Assembly (NCBI RefSeq): GCF_002949795.1
Contig: NZ_CP026692.1
Span: 5,750,545 to 5,814,544 of the forward strand
Length of the DNA stretch: 64,000 bases
Direction: 5' to 3'
DNA from: Nostoc sp. 'Lobaria pulmonaria (5183) cyanobiont'
GTDB taxonomy: Bacteria > Cyanobacteriota > Cyanobacteriia > Cyanobacteriales > Nostocaceae
Shown: one piece after another, positions 34,543 to 42,732 of the stretch
How the letters are laid out: each line of letters starts with the position of its first letter
Numbering within the stretch: the first letter of the stretch is position 1
Notes under the pieces: model-generated
Databases searched by the model: none
What the model was told of the DNA's origin: nothing
Seen by the model: only the letters and a program-made list of their open reading frames with translations
Translations under genes and position numbers: made by a program

Positions 34543-35712
34543 TTACCTTGCTAACGCGATCGCAGTATTCTGTCCCCCAAAGCCAAAACTAAAACATAAT
34601 ACCTGTCGAATTTTACTTAGACGTGCTGCTGTCACGATATCTAAATCAAACTCTGGCTGCTGCAATCCTAAACAAGGTGGTAATATTTGATGCTTTAGCG
34701 CCATGAGAGAAAAAGCTACACCTAAAGCTCCAGATGCCCCTAGTGTATGACCTGTGCTTCCTTTGGTGGAACTAACTGCCACCCCTTCAGGAAACAAACG
34801 CTGAATTACCATACTTTCCATCTGGTCATTTAGTTGGGTAGCTGTGCCATGAGCATGAATGTAATCGATATCGCCTGGTAATAGACAACTACGTTCTAGA
34901 CATTGTTTGATAGCAGCGATCGCACTTTTACCTTCAGGTTCTGGTGAATTACTATGATATGCGTCGTTAGTTAAGCCGAAACCGAGAATTTCACCATACA
35001 CTTTTGCTTGACGCTGCTTTGCAAACTCTGCTGATTCTAAGACAAACACAGCTGCGCCTTCACCCAACACTAAGCCTTCCCGATGTAAATCAAAGGGATA
35101 AGCTCCAGTTTTCGCCAAAGCACCCATCTGCTGAAATCCAGCTAAAGTTAGGGGTGTAATCGGTGCTTCCACTGCACCTGCTATCGCTTGTTGACATTGC
35201 CCAGTTTGTATAAGTAAAGCTGCTTGGGCAATAGACCAAATTCCAGTAGCACAAGCTGCCATTGGTGCCAAAACCATCCCCGATGCACCAATTTGCCTGG
35301 CAGCTGCGATCGCATTCATCTGAGGTAATCTATCTAGCCAATTTCCAAAAGAGGACAGAGGCACACGGGGAGACGTGGAAATTTGCCGCATCTTTGCATC
35401 TCCATACATTTGCCTTGCCAGCATTTCCCAAGACGCTTGATAAGAACGACTCGATCCAATGACTACAGCACAATCAGCTAAAGGTGGAACTAAGCCAGCA
35501 TCTTGCAAAGCAGAAGCAACAACCATCTGAGTTAACATTGTCAACTCAGATGGTTGTTGATTAATCAAACCTAGAGGAAGTGGTGTAAGTTCTGGAAATG
35601 GTTGATGTAAGCGAATTCCAGATTTACCTGCCAGCAAATTTTGCCAACTATCCTCTAAGCTTCCACCTAAGGCGGAAATTAAACCAATACCTGTGACTAC
35701 AACCTTCAGCAA
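34543..35712 (-). CDS. Beta-ketoacyl-ACP synthase, FabF-like
   Basis: A 389-residue condensing enzyme of the KAS II type. The catalytic triad is visible: C154 in PMAACATG, His in YIHAHGTATQLNDQ, and the second His in STKGSTGHTLGASG. MLKVVVTGIGLISALG is the usual N-terminus. It is somewhat short and lacks an adjacent acyl carrier protein, so it may be a second, specialised synthase (for example for glycolipid or polyketide chains) rather than the main FabF. It is monocistronic on the minus strand. Confidence 0.85.
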   Translation of the reverse strand: MLKVVVTGIGLISALGGSLEDSWQNLLAGKSGIRLHQPFPELTPLPLGLINQQPSELTMLTQMVVASALQDAGLVPPLADCAVVIGSSRSYQASWEMLARQMYGDAKMRQISTSPRVPLSSFGNWLDRLPQMNAIAAARQIGASGMVLAPMAACATGIWSIAQAALLIQTGQCQQAIAGAVEAPITPLTLAGFQQMGALAKTGAYPFDLHREGLVLGEGAAVFVLESAEFAKQRQAKVYGEILGFGLTNDAYHSNSPEPEGKSAIAAIKQCLERSCLLPGDIDYIHAHGTATQLNDQMESMVIQRLFPEGVAVSSTKGSTGHTLGASGALGVAFSLMALKHQILPPCLGLQQPEFDLDIVTAARLSKIRQVLCFSFGFGGQNTAIALAR

Positions 35713-35763
35713 TTTAGGAGTTAAAAATTAGGAGTTAAAAGTTAGGAGTTAGGAGTTCTTTTA

Positions 35764-36600
35764 TTACTTCCCCTGCTCCTCTTCTCCCCCTGCTCCTCCT
35801 ACTTTCCGGGTGTTTTCAGATTTTCTAGCACCTTGGGTGACTTTAGCGGAGTCAATGCGATCGCCTTGCTGAATTTTGTTTACTACATCAAAGCCTTGAG
35901 TGACATTGCCAAACACGGCGTAGTTACCATCCAAAAATGCTAGATCAGCTAAAGCAAAGTAAAACTGGGCAGAAGCAGAGTCTGGTGGTTGCGATCGCGC
36001 CATTGCGACTGCACCCTGTTTATGAGGCAATATGACGGGTTGAGCAGTAGCATCAAATGGTTTATTGTAAATCGGAGTATCCGAACCTTTTGGCTTAACT
36101 TCTAAAGGTATATAGCGAGCATTTCCCGTTTTTGGATCAATATAGCTACCAGTTCCCAGTTGATCTGCTGGAACTTTTGGGTCTTTGCTTTTGGGATCGC
36201 CCCCTTGAACTACAAACGGTTGAGGTTCGCGTACAACTCGATGGAAAGCTAAACCATCGTAAACACCCTTTTGCACTAAATCTACGAAGTTGCCAGCTGT
36301 AATGGGGGCATCAGTGCCGTCTACTTCGATAGTAATCGGCGAACCTTTAACCGTGATTACCACAGTAGCCTTGCCTTCGAGGCGCGGTAAATCTGCCAGT
36401 CCAGGAACACTCTCACTACTAGTTTGAGATACAGAAGTTGCCTCAGTAGTTGTCTTGGTGCTTGCCTCGCTTGTGGTCGAGGCAGCTGTCGAATTTGGAG
36501 AAGAGCTATTAGAAGCGACTTGCTGTGTTGAACATCCTCCCAACATTAAGGCACTGATAATCACAAGAGAAAGTAAAAATTGTGAAATTTTTAACCGCAT
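35764..36600 (-). CDS. Cyclophilin-type peptidyl-prolyl isomerase lipoprotein
   Basis: A 278-residue lipoprotein cyclophilin that would speed proline isomerisation outside the cytoplasm. The signal peptide ends in the lipobox LGGC (LMLGGCSTQQ), so Cys-22 or close is lipidated. A Ser/Thr-rich spacer leads to the cyclophilin core (ADLPRLEGKATVVITVKG, FHRVVREPQPFVVQGGDP, AVAMARSQPPDSASAQFYFAL). The last residues (KVGGAGGEEEQGK) are encoded by the pyrimidine-rich short repeat, which seems to have replaced the original end. Confidence 0.88.
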   Translation of the reverse strand: MRLKISQFLLSLVIISALMLGGCSTQQVASNSSSPNSTAASTTSEASTKTTTEATSVSQTSSESVPGLADLPRLEGKATVVITVKGSPITIEVDGTDAPITAGNFVDLVQKGVYDGLAFHRVVREPQPFVVQGGDPKSKDPKVPADQLGTGSYIDPKTGNARYIPLEVKPKGSDTPIYNKPFDATAQPVILPHKQGAVAMARSQPPDSASAQFYFALADLAFLDGNYAVFGNVTQGFDVVNKIQQGDRIDSAKVTQGARKSENTRKVGGAGGEEEQGK

Positions 36601-36669
36601 TGCCTGTTACCGATTTAACCAGAGTATCTTATCGTTTTGAGGGCCATTGGGCATAAGAGGCAGAGGGGC

Positions 36670-36740
36670 AGGGAGCTGAGGGGAAAGAGGTAATTTTTAT
36701 TCTCCCCCTTGCCCCTTGCCCCCTGCTCCCCCTCTTCTTC
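36670..36740. repeat. CCCCTTGCCCC/TGCTCCCC short tandem repeats
   Basis: A run of CCCCTTGCC and CCCTGCTCCCC units between the cyclophilin and ycf4 genes, of the same kind as the stretches inside modBC and the end of the cyclophilin gene. Confidence 0.6.
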
Positions 36741-36750
36741 CCTCACTCCC

Positions 36751-37320
36751 TTACAATCCTTCTAACGATACTCCCAAAAAGCGGGCTAACTTTGCGCCTT
36801 CTGTTTCCAACTCTGTTAAAGATAAGGGTTGTCCAACCCGTGTTAAGGGTATATCTCGCCGTCCCTTAATGCGTAGATAGAGGGCGCGACGGGGATTAAG
36901 ACCTTCTTTTACGTCTATTAGTACAGATTGCACATTTTCTATGCGGCTATCAATCTGAATTCGGCGGTTTTTGCCAGGAAACCCCCAGCGGAAGATTTTG
37001 ATTGTACCAGTTTCACGATCGAATTCGTTGTAACCGCCTCCAACATCCAATAAAATCACTAGCCACAGGTATGTGGCTAATAACAAGCCAGCAGTACCAT
37101 ATAACCCCATCACCAATCCTTGGGGGACGAATACCAGTTTAGTGGGATCGGAAACTATGAGTAAATTAACTTTTAAATAACTGGATATTCCAGCCAATAA
37201 AAAGCCGCTTGCTCCCAAGGTAACGATAGTTGCCCACCAGTAGTTACTGAACCGACGAGAACCGAGAACATTTTGGTGCAGGAGGCGATCGCCTTTGTTA
37301 ATCGTTGTTGATGTCGTCAT
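36751..37320 (-). CDS. ycf4: Photosystem I assembly protein Ycf4
   Basis: A thylakoid protein that helps assemble photosystem I. Two membrane spans occur at about residues 25-47 and 65-87 (ATIVTLGASGFLLAGISSYL; GLYGTAGLLLATYLWLVILL), followed by the conserved soluble part FDRETGTIKIFRWGFPGKNRR and IRIENVQSV-type segment (SRIENVQSVLIDVKEGL). I start at ATG 37320 (MTTSTTINKGDRLLHQ), giving 189 residues as usual; the frame upstream to 37365 is an unlikely extension. Confidence 0.93.
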   Translation of the reverse strand: MTTSTTINKGDRLLHQNVLGSRRFSNYWWATIVTLGASGFLLAGISSYLKVNLLIVSDPTKLVFVPQGLVMGLYGTAGLLLATYLWLVILLDVGGGYNEFDRETGTIKIFRWGFPGKNRRIQIDSRIENVQSVLIDVKEGLNPRRALYLRIKGRRDIPLTRVGQPLSLTELETEGAKLARFLGVSLEGL

Positions 37321-38245
37321 TGAACTACCATTGCCCGTGAGATACTCGCTGTGACATACTCGCACACTGAATGCTTTTGCTGCATAGAGTAGTGGCTCTT
37401 TGTGCCAATCCGGCTATTGCTTAGGAGGCACTGAAGCTCTGTTTTAATAAGTTTACGGGAACCCTACCGCAGACTATAAATTTTTTCCTTTGTATCCGAC
37501 AAATTTTACTGTCCCGGATGATGCTGGCTTACTTGAAACTACGGAACAAACCACTTAGGCTATTTGTATTAGTCAAGATGTGCCAACTTCCTTTTTCCTT
37601 ATCTAACGTTTCACATAGGTTTTCTAGAGGTGTATCAACGACAGTGGCGGCGAAGTGACCATCCACATTTTACCAAACATCGTTGACAAAAACTCAACTG
37701 CGCCCTTCCATGTTTCTGCTACGGATATAATTTTTTAGGGAATGTTGTACTATTTTTTCACTCAATGGCTGATAAAAATTCTTTCTCCTTGCCCTTCTAC
37801 CCCCCCTTATTCCCTGCTACCCTTTCCCTGTCTCTTTTTGACCTCTTGAAATGAGTTACCTACTTACGTCTATCTGCATTAAATTTTTTCAGATTTCTGA
37901 GAAAAGTTGTGTCAAATTGTAAAAATTCTGATATTCATATTATTTATAAGGTTCGTGTTTCATAGCTCATTTGCTTTTGCGTATCAGGCGAAAACCCTGA
38001 CTAATGTGATAAGTTAAGAATCATTAAGTTACCACAAGCTAGATTACTAGCCGATGGTACGTATGATGTCATAACCCTGAGAAATAATGACTTAACTAGT
38101 CAGCAAGCTCTCAGAATCTCAGTTGGTTAAAAGCAGTTGAGATTGTCAAAAAAAACGTTAATTCCTCACGGCAGTCGGTTACACTGGCTCTCCGTACTGT
38201 CTTAGAAACGTTGCAATTTTAGTAAAAAAAGAGGATTTTGCTCTA
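37321..38245. other. 0.9-kb region upstream of psbD
   Basis: No gene was found in this stretch. It holds the divergent control regions of ycf4 and psbD, a short CCCTT/CCCTG repeat run near 37795-37835, and an AT-rich segment from 37860. An AGAGGA ribosome site lies at about 38229-38234 before psbD. I could not fix a -10/-35 pair with confidence. Confidence 0.45.
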
Positions 38246-39301
38246 ATGACCATCGCAGTTGGACGCGCGCCCAGTAGAGGGTGGTTTGACGTTCTAGACG
38301 ACTGGCTCAAGCGCGATCGCTTCGTATTCGTAGGTTGGTCAGGGATACTACTATTCCCCTGCGCTTTCCTAGCACTAGGCGGTTGGCTGACGGGCACCAC
38401 CTTCGTCACCTCTTGGTACACCCACGGATTAGCCTCCTCCTACCTAGAAGGTGCTAACTTCCTGACAGTGGCAGTATCCACCCCCGCCGACAGCATGGGA
38501 CACTCCCTATTGCTGTTGTGGGGGCCAGAAGCTCAAGGCGACCTCACCCGTTGGTTCCAATTGGGAGGCTTGTGGCCATTCGTGGCGTTACATGGAGCCT
38601 TCGGTTTGATTGGCTTCATGTTGCGGCAATTTGAAATTGCCCGTTTAGTAGGGATACGTCCTTACAATGCTCTCGCCTTCTCAGCTCCGATTGCAGTATT
38701 CGTCAGCGTATTCCTGATGTACCCCTTGGGACAATCTAGCTGGTTCTTTGCACCCAGCTTTGGCGTCGCGGCAATTTTCCGATTCCTACTATTCCTGCAA
38801 GGGTTCCACAACTGGACACTCAACCCCTTCCACATGATGGGTGTTGCTGGAGTATTGGGTGGTGCTTTATTGTGTGCCATTCACGGAGCCACAGTAGAAA
38901 ACACCTTGTTTGAAGATGGTGATGGTGCTAACACCTTCCGCGCCTTCAATCCTACCCAGTCGGAAGAAACCTACTCAATGGTGACGGCAAACCGTTTCTG
39001 GTCACAGATTTTCGGGATTGCTTTCTCTAACAAGCGCTGGTTGCACTTCTTTATGTTGTTCGTGCCAGTCACAGGCTTGTGGATGAGTGCCGTTGGCATT
39101 GTCGGTTTAGCACTCAACCTGCGGGCTTATGATTTCGTCTCCCAAGAATTACGGGCGGCGGAAGACCCTGAGTTTGAAACCTTCTATACCAAAAATATTT
39201 TGCTGAACGAGGGTATCCGCGCTTGGATGGCTCCTCAAGATCAACCCCACGAACAATTTGTATTCCCTGAGGAGGTATTACCACGTGGTAACGCTCTCTA
39301 A
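38246..39301 (+). CDS. psbD: Photosystem II D2 protein
   Basis: The D2 reaction-centre subunit of photosystem II, 351 residues, five transmembrane helices. It begins MTIAVGRAPSRGWFDVLDDWLKRD and has the conserved FIGWSG-like FVGWSGILLFPCAF, the chlorophyll and iron-binding histidines (for example GFHNWTLNPFHMMGVAG; LHFFMLFVPVTGLWM) and the end FVFPEEVLPRGNAL. The protein is complete and normal. It overlaps psbC by 17 bases, so the two are transcribed together. Confidence 0.98.
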   Translation: MTIAVGRAPSRGWFDVLDDWLKRDRFVFVGWSGILLFPCAFLALGGWLTGTTFVTSWYTHGLASSYLEGANFLTVAVSTPADSMGHSLLLLWGPEAQGDLTRWFQLGGLWPFVALHGAFGLIGFMLRQFEIARLVGIRPYNALAFSAPIAVFVSVFLMYPLGQSSWFFAPSFGVAAIFRFLLFLQGFHNWTLNPFHMMGVAGVLGGALLCAIHGATVENTLFEDGDGANTFRAFNPTQSEETYSMVTANRFWSQIFGIAFSNKRWLHFFMLFVPVTGLWMSAVGIVGLALNLRAYDFVSQELRAAEDPEFETFYTKNILLNEGIRAWMAPQDQPHEQFVFPEEVLPRGNAL

Positions 39302-40676
39302 TAGACCAAATATCTTAGGCGGCGCTGGGCGCGACCAAGAATCTACTGGATTTGCTTGGTGGTCTGGTAACGCACGTTTAATCAACCTATCTGGTAAACT
39401 GCTGGGCGCTCACGTTGCCCACGCTGGTTTGATTGTATTCTGGGCTGGAGCGATGACTTTGTTTGAAGTCGCTCACTTCATTCCTGAAAAGCCCATGTAT
39501 GAGCAGGGCTTGATCCTGTTACCTCACCTTGCCGCTCAGGGTTGGGGTGTTGGTGCTGGTGGTGAAGTCATCGATACTTTCCCCTACTTTGTTGTCGGTG
39601 TACTCCACCTAATTTCCTCAGCCGTCCTTGGCTTTGGCGGTATCTATCATGCCGTTCGCGGCCCAGAAACCTTAGAAGAATACTCTTCTTTCTTTGGTTA
39701 CGACTGGAAAGACAAGAACAAGATGACCAACATTATCGGGTTCCATCTGATTATTTTGGGATTCGGTGCATTGCTGTTGGTAGCAAAGGCAATGTTCTTT
39801 GGTGGGTTGTATGACACCTGGGCACCAGGCGGTGGTGATGTTCGGATTATTACCAATCCGACATTGAACCCAGCAGTTATCTTCGGTTATGTAATCAAGT
39901 CTCCCTTTGGTGGCGAAGGCTGGATTGTCAGCGTTGATAACTTAGAAGATGTGGTCGGTGGTCACATCTGGATTGCCTTTATCTGTATTGCTGGTGGTAT
40001 TTTCCACATTCTTACCAAGCCTTTTGCTTGGTCGCGTCGTGCATCCATCTGGTCAGGTGAAGCTTATCTCTCCTACAGCTTGGGCGCTCTTTCGCTGATG
40101 GGCTTCATTGCCTCAATCTTTGTTTGGTTTAACAACACCGTTTACCCCAGCGAATTCTTCGGCCCTACTGGCCCAGAAGCTTCTCAAGCTCAGGCTTTGA
40201 CCTTCTTGATTCGTGACCAACGCTTGGGTGCTAACGTTGGTTCTGCGCAAGGACCTACAGGTCTAGGTAAATATCTGATGCGCTCTCCAACTGGTGAAAT
40301 CATCTTCGGTGGTGAAACCATGCGCTTCTGGGATTTCCGCGGTCCTTGGTTGGAGCCTCTACGTGGCCCCAATGGTCTTGACTTGGAAAAAATCAAGAAT
40401 GATATTCAGCCTTGGCAAGCTCGTCGCGCTGCTGAATACATGACACACGCTCCTCTGGGTTCTTTGAACTCCGTGGGTGGTGTGGCTACCGAAATTAACT
40501 CTTTCAACTACGTATCTCCTCGCGCTTGGTTGTCGACTTCTCACTTCGTACTAGGATTCTTCTTCCTAGTTGGTCACTTGTGGCACGCTGGTCGCGCACG
40601 GGCTGCTGCTGGTGGTTTTGAGAAAGGAATTAACCGTGATACTGAGCCAGTGATGTTCATGGACGACCTTGACTAG
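39285..40676 (+). CDS. psbC: Photosystem II CP43 protein
   Basis: The CP43 inner antenna subunit of photosystem II. I choose the GTG at 39285 (protein MVTLSNRPNILGGAGRDQES), which lies inside the psbD end, with GAGGAGG about ten bases upstream; this GTG start with a 17-base overlap is well known for psbC. Six membrane helices and the large lumenal loop (GPTGPEASQAQALTFLIRDQ; TGEIIFGGETMRFWDFRGPW) are intact. The protein has 463 residues. An upstream ATG-less extension to 39258 is rejected. Confidence 0.97.
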   Translation: MVTLSNRPNILGGAGRDQESTGFAWWSGNARLINLSGKLLGAHVAHAGLIVFWAGAMTLFEVAHFIPEKPMYEQGLILLPHLAAQGWGVGAGGEVIDTFPYFVVGVLHLISSAVLGFGGIYHAVRGPETLEEYSSFFGYDWKDKNKMTNIIGFHLIILGFGALLLVAKAMFFGGLYDTWAPGGGDVRIITNPTLNPAVIFGYVIKSPFGGEGWIVSVDNLEDVVGGHIWIAFICIAGGIFHILTKPFAWSRRASIWSGEAYLSYSLGALSLMGFIASIFVWFNNTVYPSEFFGPTGPEASQAQALTFLIRDQRLGANVGSAQGPTGLGKYLMRSPTGEIIFGGETMRFWDFRGPWLEPLRGPNGLDLEKIKNDIQPWQARRAAEYMTHAPLGSLNSVGGVATEINSFNYVSPRAWLSTSHFVLGFFFLVGHLWHAGRARAAAGGFEKGINRDTEPVMFMDDLD

Positions 40677-40719
40677 GTTGTAAAGTTTATTTCATCACTG
40701 ACAACTAAATAATTTAGAG

Positions 40720-40748
40720 GCTCTTGCATAAAAGCAAGGGCTTTTTTT
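40720..40748 (+). terminator. Intrinsic terminator after psbDC
   Basis: Arms GCTCTTGC and GCAAGGGC (one G-U pair) with loop ATAAAA, then TTTTTTT. It ends the psbD-psbC transcript 44 bases after the CP43 stop. Confidence 0.9.
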
Positions 40749-40805
40749 ATAGGAAAATTAGTAATCTATTGATTAAAGTGAGCGACTTGCCAAGGTAACT
40801 AATCT

Positions 40806-40991
40806 ATGAACGATTCCAATTTTATTGATGCTTTGCGATGGACATCTGAAGCTAAGGAAAAGTTACAAAATATTCCCTTTTTTGTCCGCTCTCAAGCTCA
40901 AGCCAGAATTGAACAGCTGGCTCGTGAAGCAGGCCAAGATGTTGTGACTGGTGATTTGGTAGAACAGGCTAGGCTTGAGTTTGGACAATAA
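40806..40991 (+). CDS. Free-standing PCP_red domain protein
   Basis: A 61-residue protein whose whole length (LRWTSEAKEKLQNIPFFVRS, then ARIEQLAREAGQDVVTGDLVEQARLEF) matches the PCP_red domain, the C-terminal domain of the ChlB subunit of light-independent protochlorophyllide reductase. Here it stands alone, without the nitrogenase-like catalytic part. It lies 58 bp after the psbDC terminator. Function unknown; a role in tetrapyrrole or photosystem maintenance is a guess from domain origin and place. Confidence 0.8.
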   Translation: MNDSNFIDALRWTSEAKEKLQNIPFFVRSQAQARIEQLAREAGQDVVTGDLVEQARLEFGQ

Positions 40992-41116
40992 ATCAGGAAT
41001 AAAAATACAGAGTTCAGAATTCAGAATTGGTAAATACTCTACTTATAAAGGGATAGAGTTTTAAAGCGAGAATATTCCAGTCAATTTAATTCATAATTAC
41101 AAATTACGAATTAGTA

Positions 41117-41956
41117 TCAACTTCCTCCTACATTCATCGCTGCTAAAACAGCCTTCTGGCTTACATCTCTGTAAACCGTATTCAAATACTTCATTACCAC
41201 ATCACTCGAAGTCGAATTTACTGCATTTTCCTCTTCCTTTGCTAGGGGAACCGCTCCCAATACATCTAATATCGTCTCGCTACTGGAGGGCACAATCACT
41301 ACCAATGATGACTCTAATGGCTCATTGTATTGCCAGAAAGAATCAATTTTTACCGAGTATTTGTTATTAGGAATTGACTGTTGAATATCGGGCGTTTCTG
41401 TGGTACTACTGGGTTGAATCTTGGCACTACGTAATTGGCGTAAATCGCTGATAATTTGCTCTTTAGAACGTCCGCGCAATTGAAATAGTACAAAGGGGTC
41501 TTCACTGAATCTATCGCCTAACTGATAGTATATCGCACCAATGTGTTTACAGGGATTTGCTTTATCAGGACAAGAGCATTTACTTTGGACATCAGCAAGG
41601 GTAAATGGAAATATCGAAAGACCATTAGCCGTGAAGACTTCTTCTATATTTTGTGGCATTTCTCCTGCTAGTAGCTTGGCAGCAAAAATTGCCCTTTGGG
41701 ACATGGTTTCAATTACATAACCCCACTGTTCATCGGTAAATGGTTCAAGGGAAAGGGAAACTTTATAAGGTTCTACTTCACTACCTTGCACTCTAGCCAA
41801 TACTTTCGCACTTTTAAATTCGATGCTGAGAACATTTCCTTGACGAGCATAGTTTCTTGCACGTTCTAAACGCTTTTTAAAGCGATAGGAATCTAGCAAA
41901 TCTAGCCATTGTTGTGACCACCATTCTCGACTTGCTTGTAATGTGTAATTAGTCAT
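41117..41956 (-). CDS. SWIM zinc-finger protein
   Basis: A 279-residue protein with a SWIM zinc finger (CSCPDKANPCKHIGAIYY, pattern CxC...CxH) in a helical frame. SWIM proteins of this type usually neighbour SNF2-family helicases, as here: the helicase is at 42733-45993 on the same strand, with degenerate DNA between. They probably act together on DNA or RNA. The N-terminus MTNYTLQASREWWSQQWLDLLDSYRFKKRLERAR is typical of the family. The finger cysteines and histidine are all present. Confidence 0.85.
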   Translation of the reverse strand: MTNYTLQASREWWSQQWLDLLDSYRFKKRLERARNYARQGNVLSIEFKSAKVLARVQGSEVEPYKVSLSLEPFTDEQWGYVIETMSQRAIFAAKLLAGEMPQNIEEVFTANGLSIFPFTLADVQSKCSCPDKANPCKHIGAIYYQLGDRFSEDPFVLFQLRGRSKEQIISDLRQLRSAKIQPSSTTETPDIQQSIPNNKYSVKIDSFWQYNEPLESSLVVIVPSSSETILDVLGAVPLAKEEENAVNSTSSDVVMKYLNTVYRDVSQKAVLAAMNVGGS

Positions 41957-42135
41957 AAGTCAATTCAAAATTAAAAATTATGGAATGGATGAGTTGCTCT
42001 CGTTTTGTGACAGTTACCCCAAACTATAGCGTTTATGGTTGGGAGCATATTCAGTTTCGCAAATATACGCCTACAGAATGGAACTCTGGCACTACACAGG
42101 GGCGTAAAATCTTGAATGAATTACGGAATTACGAA

Positions 42136-42408
42136 TTATTCCATCGCCGCCTTGCGCCGCAACCGCTCAACCAATTGGCGCGAAAAATCCAAGTTCTGAT
42201 CGCGCAGACGCTCTCGGATTTCCAGGGCAGCCAGGGCTAAGGATAGCGCCTCTGTGTAGCGCCCCTCCACCTGTAAAACTAGCGCTAGCCCCGTTTGAGC
42301 ATGAGCTAGCAAGTCTTGTCGTCCCACTTCCTGCGCCAGGGCTAACTCACGCTCGTACCAGGGGCGGGCTTCTATAGGGCGATCGCCTTTGGCAGACGCT
42401 CCGTACAT
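42136..42408 (-). pseudogene. Fragment of a TPR-repeat protein
   Basis: A 90-codon frame, richer in G+C than its neighbours, reads ARPWYERELALAQEVGRQDL and GLALVLQVEGRYTEALSLAL, typical tetratricopeptide helices, then ends RRKAAME. It holds two to three TPR units only, without the NB-ARC, CHAT or kinase parts such proteins usually carry. It sits between the SWIM and SNF2 genes, so probably inserted or decayed there. A tiny frame at 42420-42530 just upstream may belong to the same wreck. Confidence 0.6.
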
Positions 42409-42419
42409 TCGCTCTTAAC

Positions 42420-42530
42420 TTACTCATCTAAACTTTCTGCGATCGCTTTGAGCAGTGCCTCAAAATCTGATTGTATATGAATCTCTTCCGTCAGAGCGAG
42501 AGTTCTCTGTAATGCTTCTCGATCGTCCAT
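42420..42530 (-). CDS. Possible 36-aa protein upstream of TPR fragment
   Basis: A short minus-strand frame MDDREALQRTLALTEEIHIQ ... EALLKAIAESLDE, acidic and helical. It has an ATG at 42530 and a stop at 42420. It may be a real small gene or the N-terminus of the broken TPR gene. No domain is recognised. Confidence 0.3.
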   Translation of the reverse strand: MDDREALQRTLALTEEIHIQSDFEALLKAIAESLDE

Positions 42531-42732
42531 AGAGTTATATCAAACATCAATATAAGATATTTTTAAATATAAAGATTCAATAGACCCCTTGCAAAAGTCT
42601 CGACTTTTAACTATTTCTCTGCGCGTTTACGTGAAGTCAAGAAGTATTTATGCAAGAAGTCTAATGCATACGAACAAATACAATTTTGTAGTGTTATACT
42701 ACACAGAAACCAGTTAAGTTTACACCACAAAC

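Noticed and set aside
41980..42240. 86-codon plus frame between SWIM gene and TPR fragment
   Set aside because: Overlaps the TPR coding strand in antisense and has no recognisable features.
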